DNA of 64,000 nt from Haberlea rhodopensis (GCA_907163345.1 CAJQUN010000464.1:310001-374000); one strand, 5' to 3'; shown: positions 22,685 through 36,123, counted from the first letter of the stretch. Numbers and translations are program-made. Notes: generated from the letters alone by a model not told the origin.

Positions 22685-25600
22685 ATGTATGGAGGAGGCG
22701 GCAGTGGGATTCAGAGCAAAAGGGACTTGGCCATAGAATACCAAGCTCAGATACAGACATTGAGGCCAAGCATCCATGCAAGAAGGGCTAACATGACGGT
22801 GAAATTCCAAGATCTATATGGGTTCACGGTGGAAGGTAATGTTGACGATGTAAATGTGTTGAATGAGGTGAGGGAGAAGGTGAGGCAACAGGGGCGGGTT
22901 TGGTGGGCTATGGAGGCGAGCAAAGGTGCGAATTGGTATTTGGAAACTCATGTGTCTTCCACGCTGAAATCTTCCCTGAAATTTACCTCTTTGGTGAATG
23001 CCATTACTCTTAAACGGCTGATTAGGAAAGGGATTCCACCGAATTTGAGGCCTAAGGTTTGGTTTTCTTTATCTGGTGCTGCTAAGAAGAAATCCACGGT
23101 TCCTGACAGCTATTACAATGATTTGACTCGTGCTGTTGAGGATAAGGTTACCCCCGCCACCAAGCAGATTGATCACGTGAGTATTTTTCTATTTTCTTTT
23201 TCATCAGTTTTGGGATTGAATTAATACATTGTTTTGGATGCTTTATTTGTTGTTGTTTTGAAGCATTGAAGTGATTGAAATTTTGCTGGAAATTGATTGA
23301 TGTAGCTTGATTTTCTTTGAATTGGTTTGCATTTGCCATTATCTGCGGATCTTAATTGATTTATTTTCTCTTCTGTGTTATAGGCTATGAATTAATTACC
23401 TATTTGTAGCATTCAGTACTAAAAACTGAAGATAATGATGAATTGAGCTGCACGGGACATGAAATGAATTGAATTTACACGTTTGATTGTGTGATTAGAA
23501 TATTTGAAATCGTTCAGTTTTAGCAAACAAATGTGTTGAATGGGTGAAGAACTTTAAGAATATGGATTTTCATCCAGTATTACTGAAATTTTGCAATCTG
23601 GTTACATTGGATGGATAAAAATCAGATGGGTATGTCCATATGGTGGAAGACTTGGGAAGGATGATTCTGTCGGTCATTCTTATTTCCCTGATTTATGCGG
23701 CTCAGATTCCTTTCTCAAGCGTATATATTAGTCTTGGCAGTCATATGACTTGAAATCTCTTCGTTTTGGAGTTTGAATTAAAGTCAAGAGTCATATATGC
23801 TCCTTTTATTCTTTAATCCACTCAACTTATGCATCTATTTATTCGAAAGTGTCCTCGCTCTTTTATGCAATCCATCGCCTTGTGTGTTTTTTGACTTGTG
23901 TAACGTTATACTAACTTTACACTGTATTAGTTAGTTGAAAAAATTGCTTGAAATTATTTCATGGTCCGACTCCATGAGTTAGCTTTCATGAAAGTCTGAG
24001 GCGAGTGTTGTTAGCTAACAACTAATGGAAGCTCCGGTAGATTGCCATTTCTTTTGTGGATAACCGCTAGCCCAACAAATGAGATTCATTATACCTAATT
24101 GACCAAATTGCATGGTGAATTTTTGAATGAACCGTTGATGATCTTCATAAAAGTGACAAGCATGGAATATTTTCCTTGCGTTATTTCCCATTAAGCCAGG
24201 CTTTCTTTCGTGAAAAGCAAGCCCACTGGATAGTCTATAGCAATACTTTCCAATTTCTGCTGGTGACTTTTCTGATATTGCAATGTGCCATATGTTCTAT
24301 ATGTCAGCTTTACTGTAATGTGACTGGAAATATGTAAGTTTCACTTCACAGCGTCAAGAAACGAATCAAACCCATTCCACAACTAGTCAGCTTATTATAT
24401 CGATATTGGATTTGTGCTTCATTGAAAGATGGTGCGCAATTGTGTCAAGTATAATGTGTGTAGAAAGTCAAAGTGAGTGCTGGTCACAGAGAAAAGTTAC
24501 ATAGTTATTGGGTCATCCTCACTGGATTTTTATTTTATTTAACCACTGAAACACTCCCACTATAATCCGTAATTTAATTCAGATCCCTTGGATATAAAAA
24601 ATGACCGATAATTTGCCTTCACTTGTCGGTGTTTCCAACCAATGAAATATTCAAATTGAATTTGTTAGCACATCGGGATTTTGGTGAGCAATTTTCATTC
24701 CATTTTCTATTCTAACACCCACAGTACAATTCCTTTCGATATTCATTCAGCCCCCTAAATTTAATTTGTTGTGTGATGACTTTGGTCATGGACTCATGAA
24801 CAATGCAACATGCTGGCATGATGTGTTGATTGGTATCATTTATCTTCTTTTAATTAATCTTGGTTCCCTTAAATTCGATAAACGCCTAAATTTGTAGCAT
24901 ATGGTTGAGTATTCATGGGGAATTTTTTAATAAGGTTATGACACACCACATTGTCTAGATAAGAAGTTTTGGATTAATGAGGGCAATGCACACTGCTTAG
25001 CAGAATTTTTGTTAGTTTTTACAACCTTTCCTGCAAGTCCTGCTAAATATATGTGTTTTGAGGTGAATTTACTCGAGAATTTCTTTATTGGTTGTCATTC
25101 GAAAATGAAAATTTAGAAATTGCTTTTTGATGATTAGAATTTTAGTGCATTGGAACTGGCAATCAAGTGAAGTAATTCATCGGAAGCTATCAATTAATCT
25201 GATATTTCATGTATTTATTAATCTATTCTCATAGTAGTTTCTTTGATAATAACACGAGTACAGGACCTACCACGAACTTTCCCAGGTCACCCGTGGTTGG
25301 ACACTCTGGAGGGGCATGCCGCTCTTAGGCGTGTTCTTGTCGGGTATTCTTTTCGCGATTCCGATGTCGGCTATTGTCAGGTGGATTCTTTATTTTTTTT
25401 ATATGCAAGAATTAACTTTTTTTCTAGCATTTTTATTTGGATAATACATTAAAACATCCCTATCATTTTGGTCCATTCACGGTTCAATCTATCACTTTGT
25501 CTGGTCTGGTCGCCAATTTTAAGTCAGTGTCTAATTTATCTGAGAAGGCACTTGAAATCCACGAGTCGATTTAGTCCCTGATATTTTATAATTTTGCCCG

Positions 25601-27574
25601 ATCTGGTCCCCGACGTTATCTAATAATTTCACACGTTATTTAATAATTTCACATTATATAAAATAAATGTATTATTCAATAACATAAGTTTTAGATTGTA
25701 ACATAAAAATTCTAATATATCAAAGTCATAAATGAGACATAAAAAGTGCAACTCTCGTCAAATAAGTGCAACTCTTCGATAAATAATTAATCCGAAGGTG
25801 GGATTAATAACAGAAAAAAAGAGAAACATACTTGTTTATTATCAACGAGAAAATATATACTTTTGCTCATTATAAAACTATATTCCTGATTCCAGCTTCT
25901 AGTATTTCAAATTTTTAAATAGGTCAAATCAATACAAATATATACTTATATTTAGATCCCAAACCAAATTAATACTAGTTACCTTCGTTATCTAATAGGC
26001 AAATAGTCATATAAGGATTCAAAATTTTATGATGTAGTGTGCACAATATTTAAAACATAGTCCAAGATGTACAAACGAGTATTAAGTTAGGTTAGACGTC
26101 TAAGTTAATGGAGGCCTTCAAAATGGCACAATTTAAAAGCCGGCAGCCCTAATTTCTCCCCTATTCAATCCCATATCCCAGCGATTGACATATGAGAATC
26201 GCTGCTCATAGCGGTGGAGAATAGAGAGCAGGACCGGGCAAAATTTTAAAACCTTAGGTACTAAATGAACACGTGAAAAAAAGTGAGGGAATGAACTCAA
26301 ACCATATATATGTTTTAGTGTATTATACCCTGCATTATTTTGAAGCCACATGATATTCACGTGCATTCTCTGTTAACTTGGTCGCCTGACTTAACTTTAG
26401 GGACCGGACAAAATTTAAAATTAGTGACTAAATTGGGACATAGACAAAGTGAGGGACTGAACTAGAAGTGAACCCAAACTATAGAGATGTTTAAATGTAT
26501 TATCCCATTTTTGTTTACGCTTGTTAGTTTTTCAAGTTTCAACTTAAATGAATGCAGGGTTTAAATTATGTGGCGGCATTGTTGTTGCTTGTGATGAAAA
26601 CCGAAGAAGAAGCTTTCTGGATGCTTGCTGTTTTGTTAGAAAATGTTTTAGTTAATGATTGTTACACAAATAACTTGTCTGGGTGCCATGTGGAACAAAG
26701 AGTGTTTAAAGATATGTTGACCAAAAAGTGTCCAAGGTTGTCTCTTACTTTTATTCGATTGATACTTTTATTCGGTAGTTGCTCAAAAAAAATATATACA
26801 TATATATTCAGCATGGCATTCTTTGTGACTTCTTAATCGTTTATTAAATTTCACGAAGAAGAAAAAATTGGTGCAGGATATCCACTCATTTGGAAGCTTT
26901 GGAGTTTGATGTTTCTCTAGTATGCACAGAGTGGTTTTTATGCCTATATTCTAAAAGCTTGCCCTCTGAGGTTATACCTATCTATATTTCCATCTCTTAT
27001 ATATGGACTTATCGAACTGTATAGCTCCTTGATTAACAATTTCTTCGTTTCAGACAACCCTACGTGTATGGGACGTTCTATTCTATGAAGGGGCGAAGAT
27101 TTTATTCAATGTAGCGTTGGCAATTTTCAAGGTAACATTTTTACATTATCTATGCTATGAGTAAATGAGTTAGCTTTGTTTTATAAATGAATAAAGATTA
27201 GTTTGCTTGTCATTTGATAATGTTTTCAGATGAATGAAGATGAGTTAGTTTTGACACATCACGTAGGCGAAGTAATCAATGTTATACAGAGAACTACGCA
27301 TAATCTCTTCGATCCTGATGAATTATTAACGGTAATTCTCCTCTGCGTGGCATGATATACTCCCTGAAGTTAGTTCTCTGCTGTTATCGTTTGTAAGATA
27401 ACTGTCCAAATGACCAAGAAATTTTCTCGATAACCGTAGGTTGCGTTTGACACGATGGGTTTTATGACAACTACCAATATATCAAAGCAAAGGAAAAAAC
27501 AGGAGCCAGCAGTGATGGCTGAGCTTAATCAGAGGGTAAGACGACTAAATTCTCTAAATGGTGATGATAAATAG
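22685..27574 (+). CDS. TBC domain Rab GTPase-activating protein
   Basis: Seven exons join in frame to 398 residues: 22685-23176, 25264-25380, 26558-26736, 26877-26970, 27054-27131, 27230-27331 and 27440-27574. All introns are GT-AG. The product resembles plant TBC1-domain family member 2B/GRTP1-like proteins, which speed GTP hydrolysis by Rab GTPases in vesicle traffic. The TBC domain runs from about residue 114 (RKGIPPNLRPKVW) to about 335. Both catalytic fingers are present: the arginine finger IxxDxxR as IDHDLPR (162-168), split by intron 1, and the glutamine finger YCQ (201-203) at the end of exon 2. Later motifs LEALEFDVSLVCTEW and RVWDVLFYEGAK are also family-typical. The last exon reads through 'agagggtaaga' without splicing to VRRLNSLNGDDK and a TAG, matching the usual C terminus. 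Intron 1 (2.1 kb) shows no gene. Intron 2 holds a TIR transposon. Confidence 0.93.
25439..26505. mobile_element. Mutator-like TIR element in intron 2 of the TBC gene
   Basis: A 1,067-bp element bounded by GGATAATACATT and its complement AATGTATTATCC. The inverted similarity extends about 80-100 bases inward, for example 'aaacatccctat' against 'atagagatgttt' and 'atcactttgtct' against 'agacaaagtgag'. It is flanked by CATTTTTATTT and CATTTTTGTTT, an 11-base direct repeat with one mismatch, in the 8-11 base range made by Mutator-type transposases. The right subterminal segment is present twice (about 26226-26330 and 26398-26505). No transposase is encoded, so it is non-autonomous. It is AT-rich and lies wholly within the intron. 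Confidence 0.7.
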
Positions 27575-27931
27575 TCAGGACTTGTCATCTCCAGACGTTT
27601 AGGATGCTTTGTTCCCTAGCCGAAAGAATTGTTCAAGTCATAACCGGAAGGAGCAGATTAATTACAGTTTGGATAGATGAGATTCTTGTTTTGTTGTAAA
27701 TCTTTGTGTTAGGAAAAATGCACATAAGTGAAGGGAAATTGCATGGTTCACTGTGCATCGGTAGAATGATCAATGATGTAATATTCCTTTAATACAAGGG
27801 TTGAGTTTAACTTCCTTTTATGTATAATAACATTTTCTCACTTATTTTTTTTGTCCTTTTTTAGTTATTACAGTTCATACCTTTCATTGTTGCAATGAAA
27901 TTTCTCATCTAATGTTATGTCGCTCCGGTCT
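27575..27931 (+). other. 3' flank of the TBC gene
   Basis: Probable 3' untranslated and downstream sequence. AT-rich, with several AATAA-type signals and no recognisable feature. Confidence 0.4.
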
Positions 27932-27940
27932 CTCTGGACA

Positions 27941-28091
27941 GGTTTGTTTGATGATGCCCTTAAGAGGAGTGCCCTTAGGGGCATCATCACCATTCATTTG
28001 GAATCTTTTTTTAAAAAGAAAAAAAGATTCCAAATGGATGGTGGATGATGCCCCTGAGGGCAGTGCTCTTAAGGGCAGCAACAATGAAACC
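27941..28091. mobile_element. Foldback MITE with perfect 9-bp TSD, copy 1
   Basis: A 151-bp element in which almost the whole left half (GATGATGCCCTTAAG, GGGGCATCATC, ATTTGGAATCTTTTT) pairs with the right half (AAAAAGATTCCAAAT, GATGATGCCCC, CTTAAGGGC). The ends are GGTTTGTT and AATGAAACC. Perfect 9-base duplications CTCTGGACA lie at 27932-27940 and 28092-28100. Length, foldback structure and a 9-base duplication suggest a Mutator-derived MITE. Confidence 0.85.
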
Positions 28092-28430
28092 CTCTGGACA
28101 AGGGTAATTTTGAAATATGAAAAAATAATAATAAACTGTGTTCATTTATAATTGATATTCTTTCATAGTAGTCAAATTAATACACATTAATATGTATATA
28201 AAACAGATTATCAATGTAGGCAACGAGTATCCAAACATGCGAGATTTTAAAATTACTCGTTTGACTTATCCTAGATTTAACCGCTTTTGAAGTTTCAAAA
28301 GAAGCACGTTTGCCAAACAAAATGCCAAAGCACTAATTATTATTAAACAATTTACGATATAATGGGTCAATTCAGTATTATTTTTGTTTTAACACCAAGA
28401 CTTCCAAGGGCAACAAGAAAACAGAAACAA
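28092..28430. other. AT-rich spacer
   Basis: No gene or recognisable repeat between the MITE and the decayed copia remnant. Confidence 0.35.
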
Positions 28431-29309
28431 ATATTTATTTATGTTTTGTATCATGTACATACAATTCTAGGTTGTTTTTCATGCAATCTATTATATGTCA
28501 ACAAATTAACCCAATATTTAAATTGTTGTGTTAAATTTTCATCAAATACTTGTGAATTTCAAGATCTGGCATCGAGAAGATGATTGGTAAACTCTAAGGA
28601 GAGTGTTGGACTCTATTGTTTTGAAAATAACTTGAGTGGACGAGATCAACATACTAACATTACATCTTAATTCCAGTTCTAACAATGATGAAATTATGTT
28701 ATGCTGCAGTTTAGGTCATCTGGGCTTTCAATATTTATAACATATGTTCCAACTTTATTTCACAAAATGTGCTTTTGATTTTCAATGTGATGTGTCGGTT
28801 TGCTAATCATCATAGTGCGATTTTCCGTATCCAATCTTACAAATTATTAAAAAAAATCACTTAATCATAGTGATATCTGTGGACATTAAAAACACCAACT
28901 ATTTACAGTAAAAACTAGTTTATCAGTTTTATAGATGACCATACATATATTAGTTGGGTGGAACTTCTCAAAGAAATGGAATTTTTTAAAAAATTAGAAT
29001 ATGATTGAAACACAATTTTTTTTAAAAAAAATCAAATTTGTAGAAGCGGTAATATGAAATAGTACTTTAACAAAGTTTAGGAAGAATCTTAGAAACATAC
29101 TCAGATGTAGAAAATAAAATTCTTAAACCTTTACCTAACAGTGATGTATATAACCAATGATCATACTAGTATGGTAATGATGAAGAATGGGTTTTTGAGC
29201 ATATCTATGCAAGGAGGACTGTCAAAATAATAGAGACTTTGTGATCTCGCGTAATCAAGAATCTAATCCGAGGACAGATCCAAATATTCCAGAAACCTCA
29301 TATAACAAT
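28430..29309 (+). pseudogene. Decayed Ty1/copia pol remnant (pre-integrase and integrase part)
   Basis: In shifting frames one reads segments typical of plant copia pol: a piece equivalent to NLLSVSKLT (here LLYVNKLTQYLNCCVKF), FQDLASRR, SLGHLGFQYL and the integrase segment FIDDHTYISWVELLKEM near 28930. Stops and frameshifts are frequent and no LTR is attached. Unrelated in detail to the young copia element at 12915-21346. Ends are approximate; MITE copy 2 begins where the recognisable homology stops. Confidence 0.65.
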
Positions 29310-29417
29310 GGTTTGTTTGATGATGCCCTTAAGGGTAGTGCTCTTAGGGGCATCATCATCATTCATTTGGAATCTTTGTTTAAAAAGAAAAAAAAAGGTT
29401 CCAAATGAATGGTGGAT
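29310..29417. mobile_element. Foldback MITE copy 2, cut by the gypsy array
   Basis: It starts GGTTTGTTTGATGATGCCC and is nearly identical to copy 1 through both arms of the hairpin down to 'ccaaatgaatggtgga'. The last quarter is replaced at 29418 by the first LTR of the gag-only array. The missing right end is not found beyond the array at 48226. Confidence 0.8.
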
Positions 29418-31383
29418 TGTGGGACCGAACTCGGACACAAATTAATTTAACCCTTATCTGGTACCACATTCTCAAAGAACATTACGCACGAGGGTTTCAA
29501 AACCTTTTCGGAAATAGCGGAAGCGTTTAGTCAAACATTCATTTTTAGTAGCGGAAGCGTTTATACATTCTAATTAGTAACAAAATACATCACAGTACAA
29601 ACTCCTTAATGGTCCGACACTTAATTAAAGAGAAAATACTATAACAGCCCCGGTAAGCCAACATTTCCATTTTTCCTAATTTTCCTTCGGTTCTGGCTCC
29701 GGTACTCCTGTATCTGGAACTCACAATAAATAACAAGTAAAACATAGGTTAAGTCTTTGAGGACTTAGTGAGGGAATAACAATGGCTTTTATATCTGTAA
29801 TTATCAAACAATGCAATTTCTCAATATGATATGTCATGTAACAAAGATCCTGCAGTCAAGTAATTGTCAATAATGAACCGTGATGATTTAGGATTTCAGA
29901 GTGAATATCGTGGGCTAAAGAGGTGGCTCCCACCGGACAGTTCGGCGTAGCACTTTTCCCCACATATTCAGATAGGATCTGTATATTCAGTCATTTACGA
30001 GCCAAGCGAACCATTCTCCGGACCGTAAAACGGTGCGCGTTGTTCAGATGAACCATATACCCGGACTGTCATCCGTTGTTCATTGGACTCACTTTTCGAG
30101 CCGAAGCCGCGTTGTCCAGTGGATAAATATCCAGGGCTCCATTCATTCAGTCATTCAGTCAAATGATTCGTTCAATCAAAGGAATCGATTAGTAATCGAT
30201 AACATTCAAGATAAATAAACATGCAGATCAAGATGACCAATGGGACGAGATAATGTACAATATGATGACAATATATAAAAGGTGAGACAATGAATAACAA
30301 GATACTGTAAATTCCAGGCCAAATGCCAAAAGGGCTATATAACAAGAATTCGGTAGTACACCTCACCTCACTATTTGATGTCTTACTGGATTGGCTCGAT
30401 TTTGAACCCAGATGTCAAATAAAGTCCTATAAACATAATATAAGTAATTTTGGTGTTTAGAAACCCAGATATGTTGTTGAATCTTCTGCAAATCATTTTT
30501 TGTACAAAACTTGTCTGGTAATTTCTCAATAAGACTTTAAAAATTCATTAAAAATCAAGTTTAAGTCGAAACTTCACGAAACTTTCCAGAACTGCCTAAA
30601 ATCAGTCCAGCAACGTTCGCCGATCGGAAATTTGTCAAACGCGTCGGCGCTTGTGTTACACGCGCCACCGTGCCGGCGCGTGGCAGTGCTCCGGATGCCA
30701 CGCGTGGCTGAAATTTTTACAGTATGCTCGCCCCGTTTTGATCTACAACTTTTGTTCAGAAACCGTTTTGAAATTCCCAACTATTTTGCCCAGAATATGA
30801 TAATTCGAAATGATTGACTTGGTGTTTTGGTTGCCGGAAATACGTTCGTACGGCGGCCATTTGGGCGATCGGCCGACATACCCATAAACTTTAACACATT
30901 TTGAACAACTTTCATTTTATACACAAGATCAAAAGCGGTTTTAAAATAGAAGAAATGAAGGCATGAACACGCTACCTCAAAATAGATTTCTGAGTTGCAT
31001 TTCTGCAAATGTTCTTCACGGGTTTTCGATTTTTCTGGGTGATTGGCTTTGATTTTGTTACACCTCTCAAACTAAATGTTTTCTGGGTGTATAAGGATGA
31101 TTGTGTGAAATTGTCGGAATGTTTGGAGGAGGTTTGGTATTTTCCTCATCATTTTCTTATTTCCACCCTATTTCCTACACTCTCTCTCTCAAACTTTCTC
31201 TTGATTTTGTGGGCTAAATCAGATGAAATGGGGGGGGTATTTATAGGGGTTTTGCATGTATTGAGGCTTTAAAGAGTTGACATGTGTTGGGGCAATTGTA
31301 TTGACAAGTGTATGCCTAATTCTTAATTAAATATTTTTTTTTATTAGTTAATATTATGGAATATAATTAAACATAAATTCATA

Positions 31384-31414
<31 letters not shown>

Positions 31415-31499
31415 TTTTGGATGATTATTTTAGTAGCATTGAAGATAGCTTCAAATTATTTTTGTCCAATTTTGTAATTAATATTTTTGGGGTGTTACA
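29418..31499 (-). repeat. Array LTR 1
   Basis: A 2,082-bp LTR; on the minus strand it runs TGTAACACCCC...GTCCCACA. A minus-strand TATA box (CTATAAATA, plus-strand 31238-31246) lies about 250 bases from its 5' end. A long (ATT)n tract near 31385-31413 differs in length from the other copies. It starts inside MITE copy 2. Confidence 0.9.
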
Positions 31500-34047
31500 A
31501 TCTCCCCTCCTTCAAGGAATCTGGTCCCCAGATTCCATCATTGTTACCGCAAAACTATGAAGCCTTGAGTTGAAATCTTTATTCCATGTCGTAGCTTCCT
31601 TTGACATGATTTCAGTTGCGTAACGTGGTTCTTCATCTAGCCGATCTTCTGTTGTTGTCGTCGAGTCGAGAAAACTACACTGGTGGTTTTCCATTTCTGG
31701 TGAGCAGCATGGTCTACTATGACTCTCTGAGTTATGGATAACGATCCCTTTAGTATTTGGATAAGAATAAAGAAGTAAAAGAAGAAGCACATGGTCGAGA
31801 GAGAGGAAAAAACATTTTATTCCACTACCGGGAATGAAAGCAGGGCGTAGGTATTCAAAGAAAATGTCAATATCAACATCAAACTTTTGATATTAAGTCC
31901 TAATTAATCCATGACCGGATTTGAAAGACAAAGAAACTGGGTGGAGCAGTGTATGTCCGCAAAAGGTTCTCTGGCTGAAAAGAGTGAATGACTTTAAAGG
32001 GAGAAAAAATGTTAGGCTCAAATCCAACCTCAGGTAATGATTTTACTGAGACTTCCTCTCTGGTAGCTATATTTACCTCGGTTTGAGTTTCTCTTCTCTT
32101 ATATCTGTCCTTGATTCCAATGTAGATATTACAGCCATCTATCATTTATGATCGCTGGCATCTTCGGTAGCCGGTGTAGTCGCAATTGTGAAGTCACTTC
32201 CTTGGTGTAGCATTGATGTTTGAACGACCAGTCCATGCTCAGTAGAATATCGTAATCATATATGTAGCTTGATTAAATCTGCCAGATATTCTAGTTCGTA
32301 GAATTTTAGTGGGTAGTTTTTATTGACGGTGTCGGTGGTTACCTCAATCTTATTGGTAAAACTGATTTTTAGATGATATGCCAATTGTTATCAGTATAAT
32401 AAAAGAATGTGTAGCTCTAGGGCCAAACAAGATTTAGTCAACTTTTGAAAGTCAAATAACGGTACCTTCAACCACAACGATCGGGTCAACTTCTTCATTT
32501 CCCATTAAGGCATAAGCCCTTGCTGGGATTCTCGGTTTTTGTGGCGGTGGTATCTTCTGGGTCCTTTTTGGGCAATCTTGGATACAATGTTGTTCACTTC
32601 CACAGACCAGACATTTTCCGTTCTTTCTCCAGCAGTTCTCTTCCTTGTGAGTGGGCAAAGCCACATTTTGGTGCATTAACATTACCCAAGTATCTTTGTG
32701 GTTTCTGTCCAGTTGGTTCTCCAATCATTTCCTTTCCAAGATTCCTCTTCTTGTTGCTTGTGTCTGTCAAATTTGGGTTATAGAGCCTCTTTTCCCTCTG
32801 CTCTCTTTGGATAAATGATTTGATATCGGATTCAACTCGTAACGCTTGGTTGACTGCAGAAAGATAATTAGTGGATTCGGTGGATAGTGTGGCCCAACGG
32901 ATATCAAGATTTAAGCCTTGAATGAATTTCTTAGTTTTCCTTGGTTCATCATCTATATAATGTGGAGCATAGTGAATTAGTCGGTGGAATTCGGCCTCGT
33001 ATTCAGCTACAGTATGTCTTCCTTGTACCAAATCCATAAACTCTCGTTCACGGGTGTTCAGTATTACCTGCGTAACATATTTCTCCTCGAATGCACGTAG
33101 AAAATTCACCCAGGTCCTCGGGGTTTGATTTCTTTTCCATTGCTGATCTATGACTCTCCACCAGTGATGAGCTGCATCTTCAAATTGATAGACAGCAAAG
33201 CTGACCTTTTGTTCATCAGAATAGTTGAGAACAGTAAAAATTCTCTCAATTTTGAGTAACCACTCTTCTGCATGATGGGCATTAGGGGTTCCGCAGAATT
33301 TAGGTGGGTGGAACCTCAGAAATCGTTCAAGTTCTCTATCTAGTGGTTCTTCATTCCTCGTGACGTTTCGTGGAGGATTTTGTTGACAAAATTGCATGAA
33401 CTGTTGTAAAATTTCCATCGCATTCCTGTTGGGTAGCTCTTGTCGAGGATGTTGTTCTTCTTGCTCGTCGTTCCTTCTTGGGTTACGTACTTCCTCAGGA
33501 GAATTTTCCTCATTTCATTGATTTCTCGTGTGAGAGCTACCACCAAGTGACGATGACATCGTAGCTCGCGAATTATTTCTTGACGACATCATCAAATTTA
33601 TGAGAAAGTGGTGATTTAAAACATATTTCCTTTTTAAAATGGGAGTTAATAATAATAATGCGTAATGAAATTAATTAACTAGAGTAAGGTTAAGTCACCA
33701 TTCTCTGAAATAATGACAATTGAAAAAAAACAAGGTGATATACTATCAATCCTCATTGGTTGTTCCGGGTTTACAAGATCTGAATGTCAACCATAATAGT
33801 CTCAATAGGGGAAACTTTTTTGAACTCGGCCTATGCACCTAACTCTTTAGATTACTAATAATTGGTTGCTCTTTCTTACCAAGATGTTCTCAGCATTCCT
33901 GTATGAGCACTAGAGACTTTTACCCTGAAATAAACCAGTCAACTTCATCAATATCTTAAAACCCAAAGTATAAAATTCTTATGGAGTTTATTCTATTACC
34001 CAAAGATATTTCATAATAGGCTGCGAGCCTGGCTCTGATACCACCTC
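31500..34047 (-). pseudogene. Array internal region 1 with broken gag
   Basis: The gag frame corresponds to 32452-33592. It is broken by a stop near codon 26 (CAA to TGA context near 33516) and by an 8-base deletion within the first zinc-knuckle coding segment near 32655, which shifts the frame. The second knuckle CLVCGSEQHCIQDC is readable downstream. The primer-binding site (TGGTATCAGAGCC, plus-strand 34031-34043) is intact. Confidence 0.85.
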
Positions 34048-36123
34048 TGTGGGACCCAACTCGGGCACAAATTAATTTAACCCTTATCCGGTACCACATT
34101 CTCAAGAACATTACGCATGAGGGTTTCAAAACCTTTTCGGAAATAGCGGAAGCGTTTAGTCAAACATTCATTTTTAGTAGCGGAAGCGTTTATACATTCT
34201 AATTAGTAACAAAATACATCACAGTACAAACTCCTTAATGGTCCGACACTTAATAAAAGAGAAAATACTATAATAGCCCCGGTAAGCCAACATTTCCATT
34301 TTTCCTAATTTTCCTTCGGTTCTGGCTCCGGTTCTCCTATATCTGGAACTCACAATAAATAACAAGGAAAACATATGTTAAGTCTTTGAGGACTTAGTGA
34401 GGGAATAACAATGGCTTTTATATCTGTAATTATCAAACAATGCAATTTCTCAATATGATATGTCATGTAACAAAGATCTTGCAGTCAAGTAATTGTCAAT
34501 AATGAACCGTGATGATTTAGGATTTCAGAGTGAATATCGTGGGCTAAAGAGGTGGCTCCCACCGGACAGTTCGGCGTAGCACTTTTCCCCACATATTCAG
34601 ATAGGATCTGTATATTCAGTCATTTACGAGCCAAGTGAACCATTCTCCGGACCGTAAAACGGTGCGCGTTGTTCAGATGAACCATATACCCGGACTGTCA
34701 TCCGTCGTTCATTGGACTCACTTTCCGGGCCGAAGCCGCGTTGTCCAGTGGATAAATATCCAGGGCTCCATTCATTCAGTCATTCAATCAAATGATTCGT
34801 TCAATCAAAGGAATCGATTAGTAATCGATAACATTCAAGATAAATAAACATGCAGATCAAGATGACCAATGGGACGAGATAATGTACAATATGATGACAA
34901 TATATAAAAGGTGAGACAATGAATAACAAGATACTGTAAATTCCAGGCCAAATGCCAAAAGGGCTATATAACAAGAATTCGGTAGTACACCTCACCTCAC
35001 TATTTGATGTCTTACTGGATTGGCTCGATTTTGAACCCAGATGTCAAATAAAGTCCTATAAACATAATATAAGTAATTTTGGTGTTTAGAAACCCAGATA
35101 TGTTGTTGAATCTTCTGCAAATCATTTTTTGTACAAAACTTGTCCGGGTAATTTCTAAATAAGACTTTAAAAATTCATTAAAAATCAAGTTTAAGTCGAA
35201 ACTTCACGAAACTTTCCAGAACTGCCTAAAATCAGTCCAGCAACGTTCGCCGACTGGAAATTTGTCAAACGCGTCGGCGCGTGTGTTACACGCGCCACCG
35301 TGCCGGCGCGTGGCAGTGCTCCGGACGCCACGCACGGCTGAAATTTTTACGGTATGCTCGCCCCGTTTTGATCTACAACTTTTGTTCAGAAACCGTTTTG
35401 AAATTCCCAACCGATTTGTCCCAGAATATGATAATTCGAAATGATTGACTTGGTGTTTTGGTTGCCGGAAATACGTTCGTACGGCGGCCATTTGGGCGAT
35501 CGGCCGACATACCCATAAACTTTAACACATTTTGAACAACTTTCTTTTTATACACAAGATCAAAATCGGTTTTAAAATAGAAGAAATGAAGGCATGAACA
35601 CGCTACCTCAAAATAGATTTCTGAGTTGCATTTCTGCAAATGTTCTTCACGGGTTTTCGATTTTTCTGGGTGATTGGCTTTGATTTTGTTACACCTCTCA
35701 AACTAAATGTTTTCTGGGTGTATAAGGATGATTGTGTGAAATTGTCGGATTTTTTGGAGGAGGTTTGGTATTTTCCTCATAATTTTCTTATTTCCACCCT
35801 ATTTCCTACACACTCTCTCTCAAACTTGCTCTTGATTTTGTGGGCTAAATCAGATGAAATGGGGGGGTATTTATAGGGGTTTTGCATGTATTGAGGCTTT
35901 AAAGAGTTGACATGTGTTGGGGAAATTGTATTGACAAGTGTATGCCAAATTCTTAATTAAATATTTTCTTTTATTAGTTAATATTATGGAATATAATTAA
36001 ACATAAATTCATAATTTATTATTATTATTATTATTATTTATTGGATTATTATTTTAGTAGCATTGAAGATAGCTTCAAATTATTTTTGTCCAATTTTGTA
36101 ATTAATATTTTTGGGGTGTTACA
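34048..36123 (-). repeat. Array LTR 2
   Basis: A 2,076-bp LTR. It shares variants with LTR 3 that LTR 1 lacks, such as the CACACTCTCTCTC end and the CCACGCACGGC segment. This fits LTRs 2 and 3 being products of the latest unit duplication. TATA box at plus-strand 35868-35876. Confidence 0.9.

Noticed and set aside
26552..26836. Stand-alone 94-codon protein in the TBC region
   Set aside because: It is exon 3 of the TBC gene read through its donor site into the intron.
29418..31499. Functional host promoter or gene in the array LTRs
   Set aside because: All frames there recur in every LTR copy and shift with indels; the TATA box fits the retroelement's own promoter.
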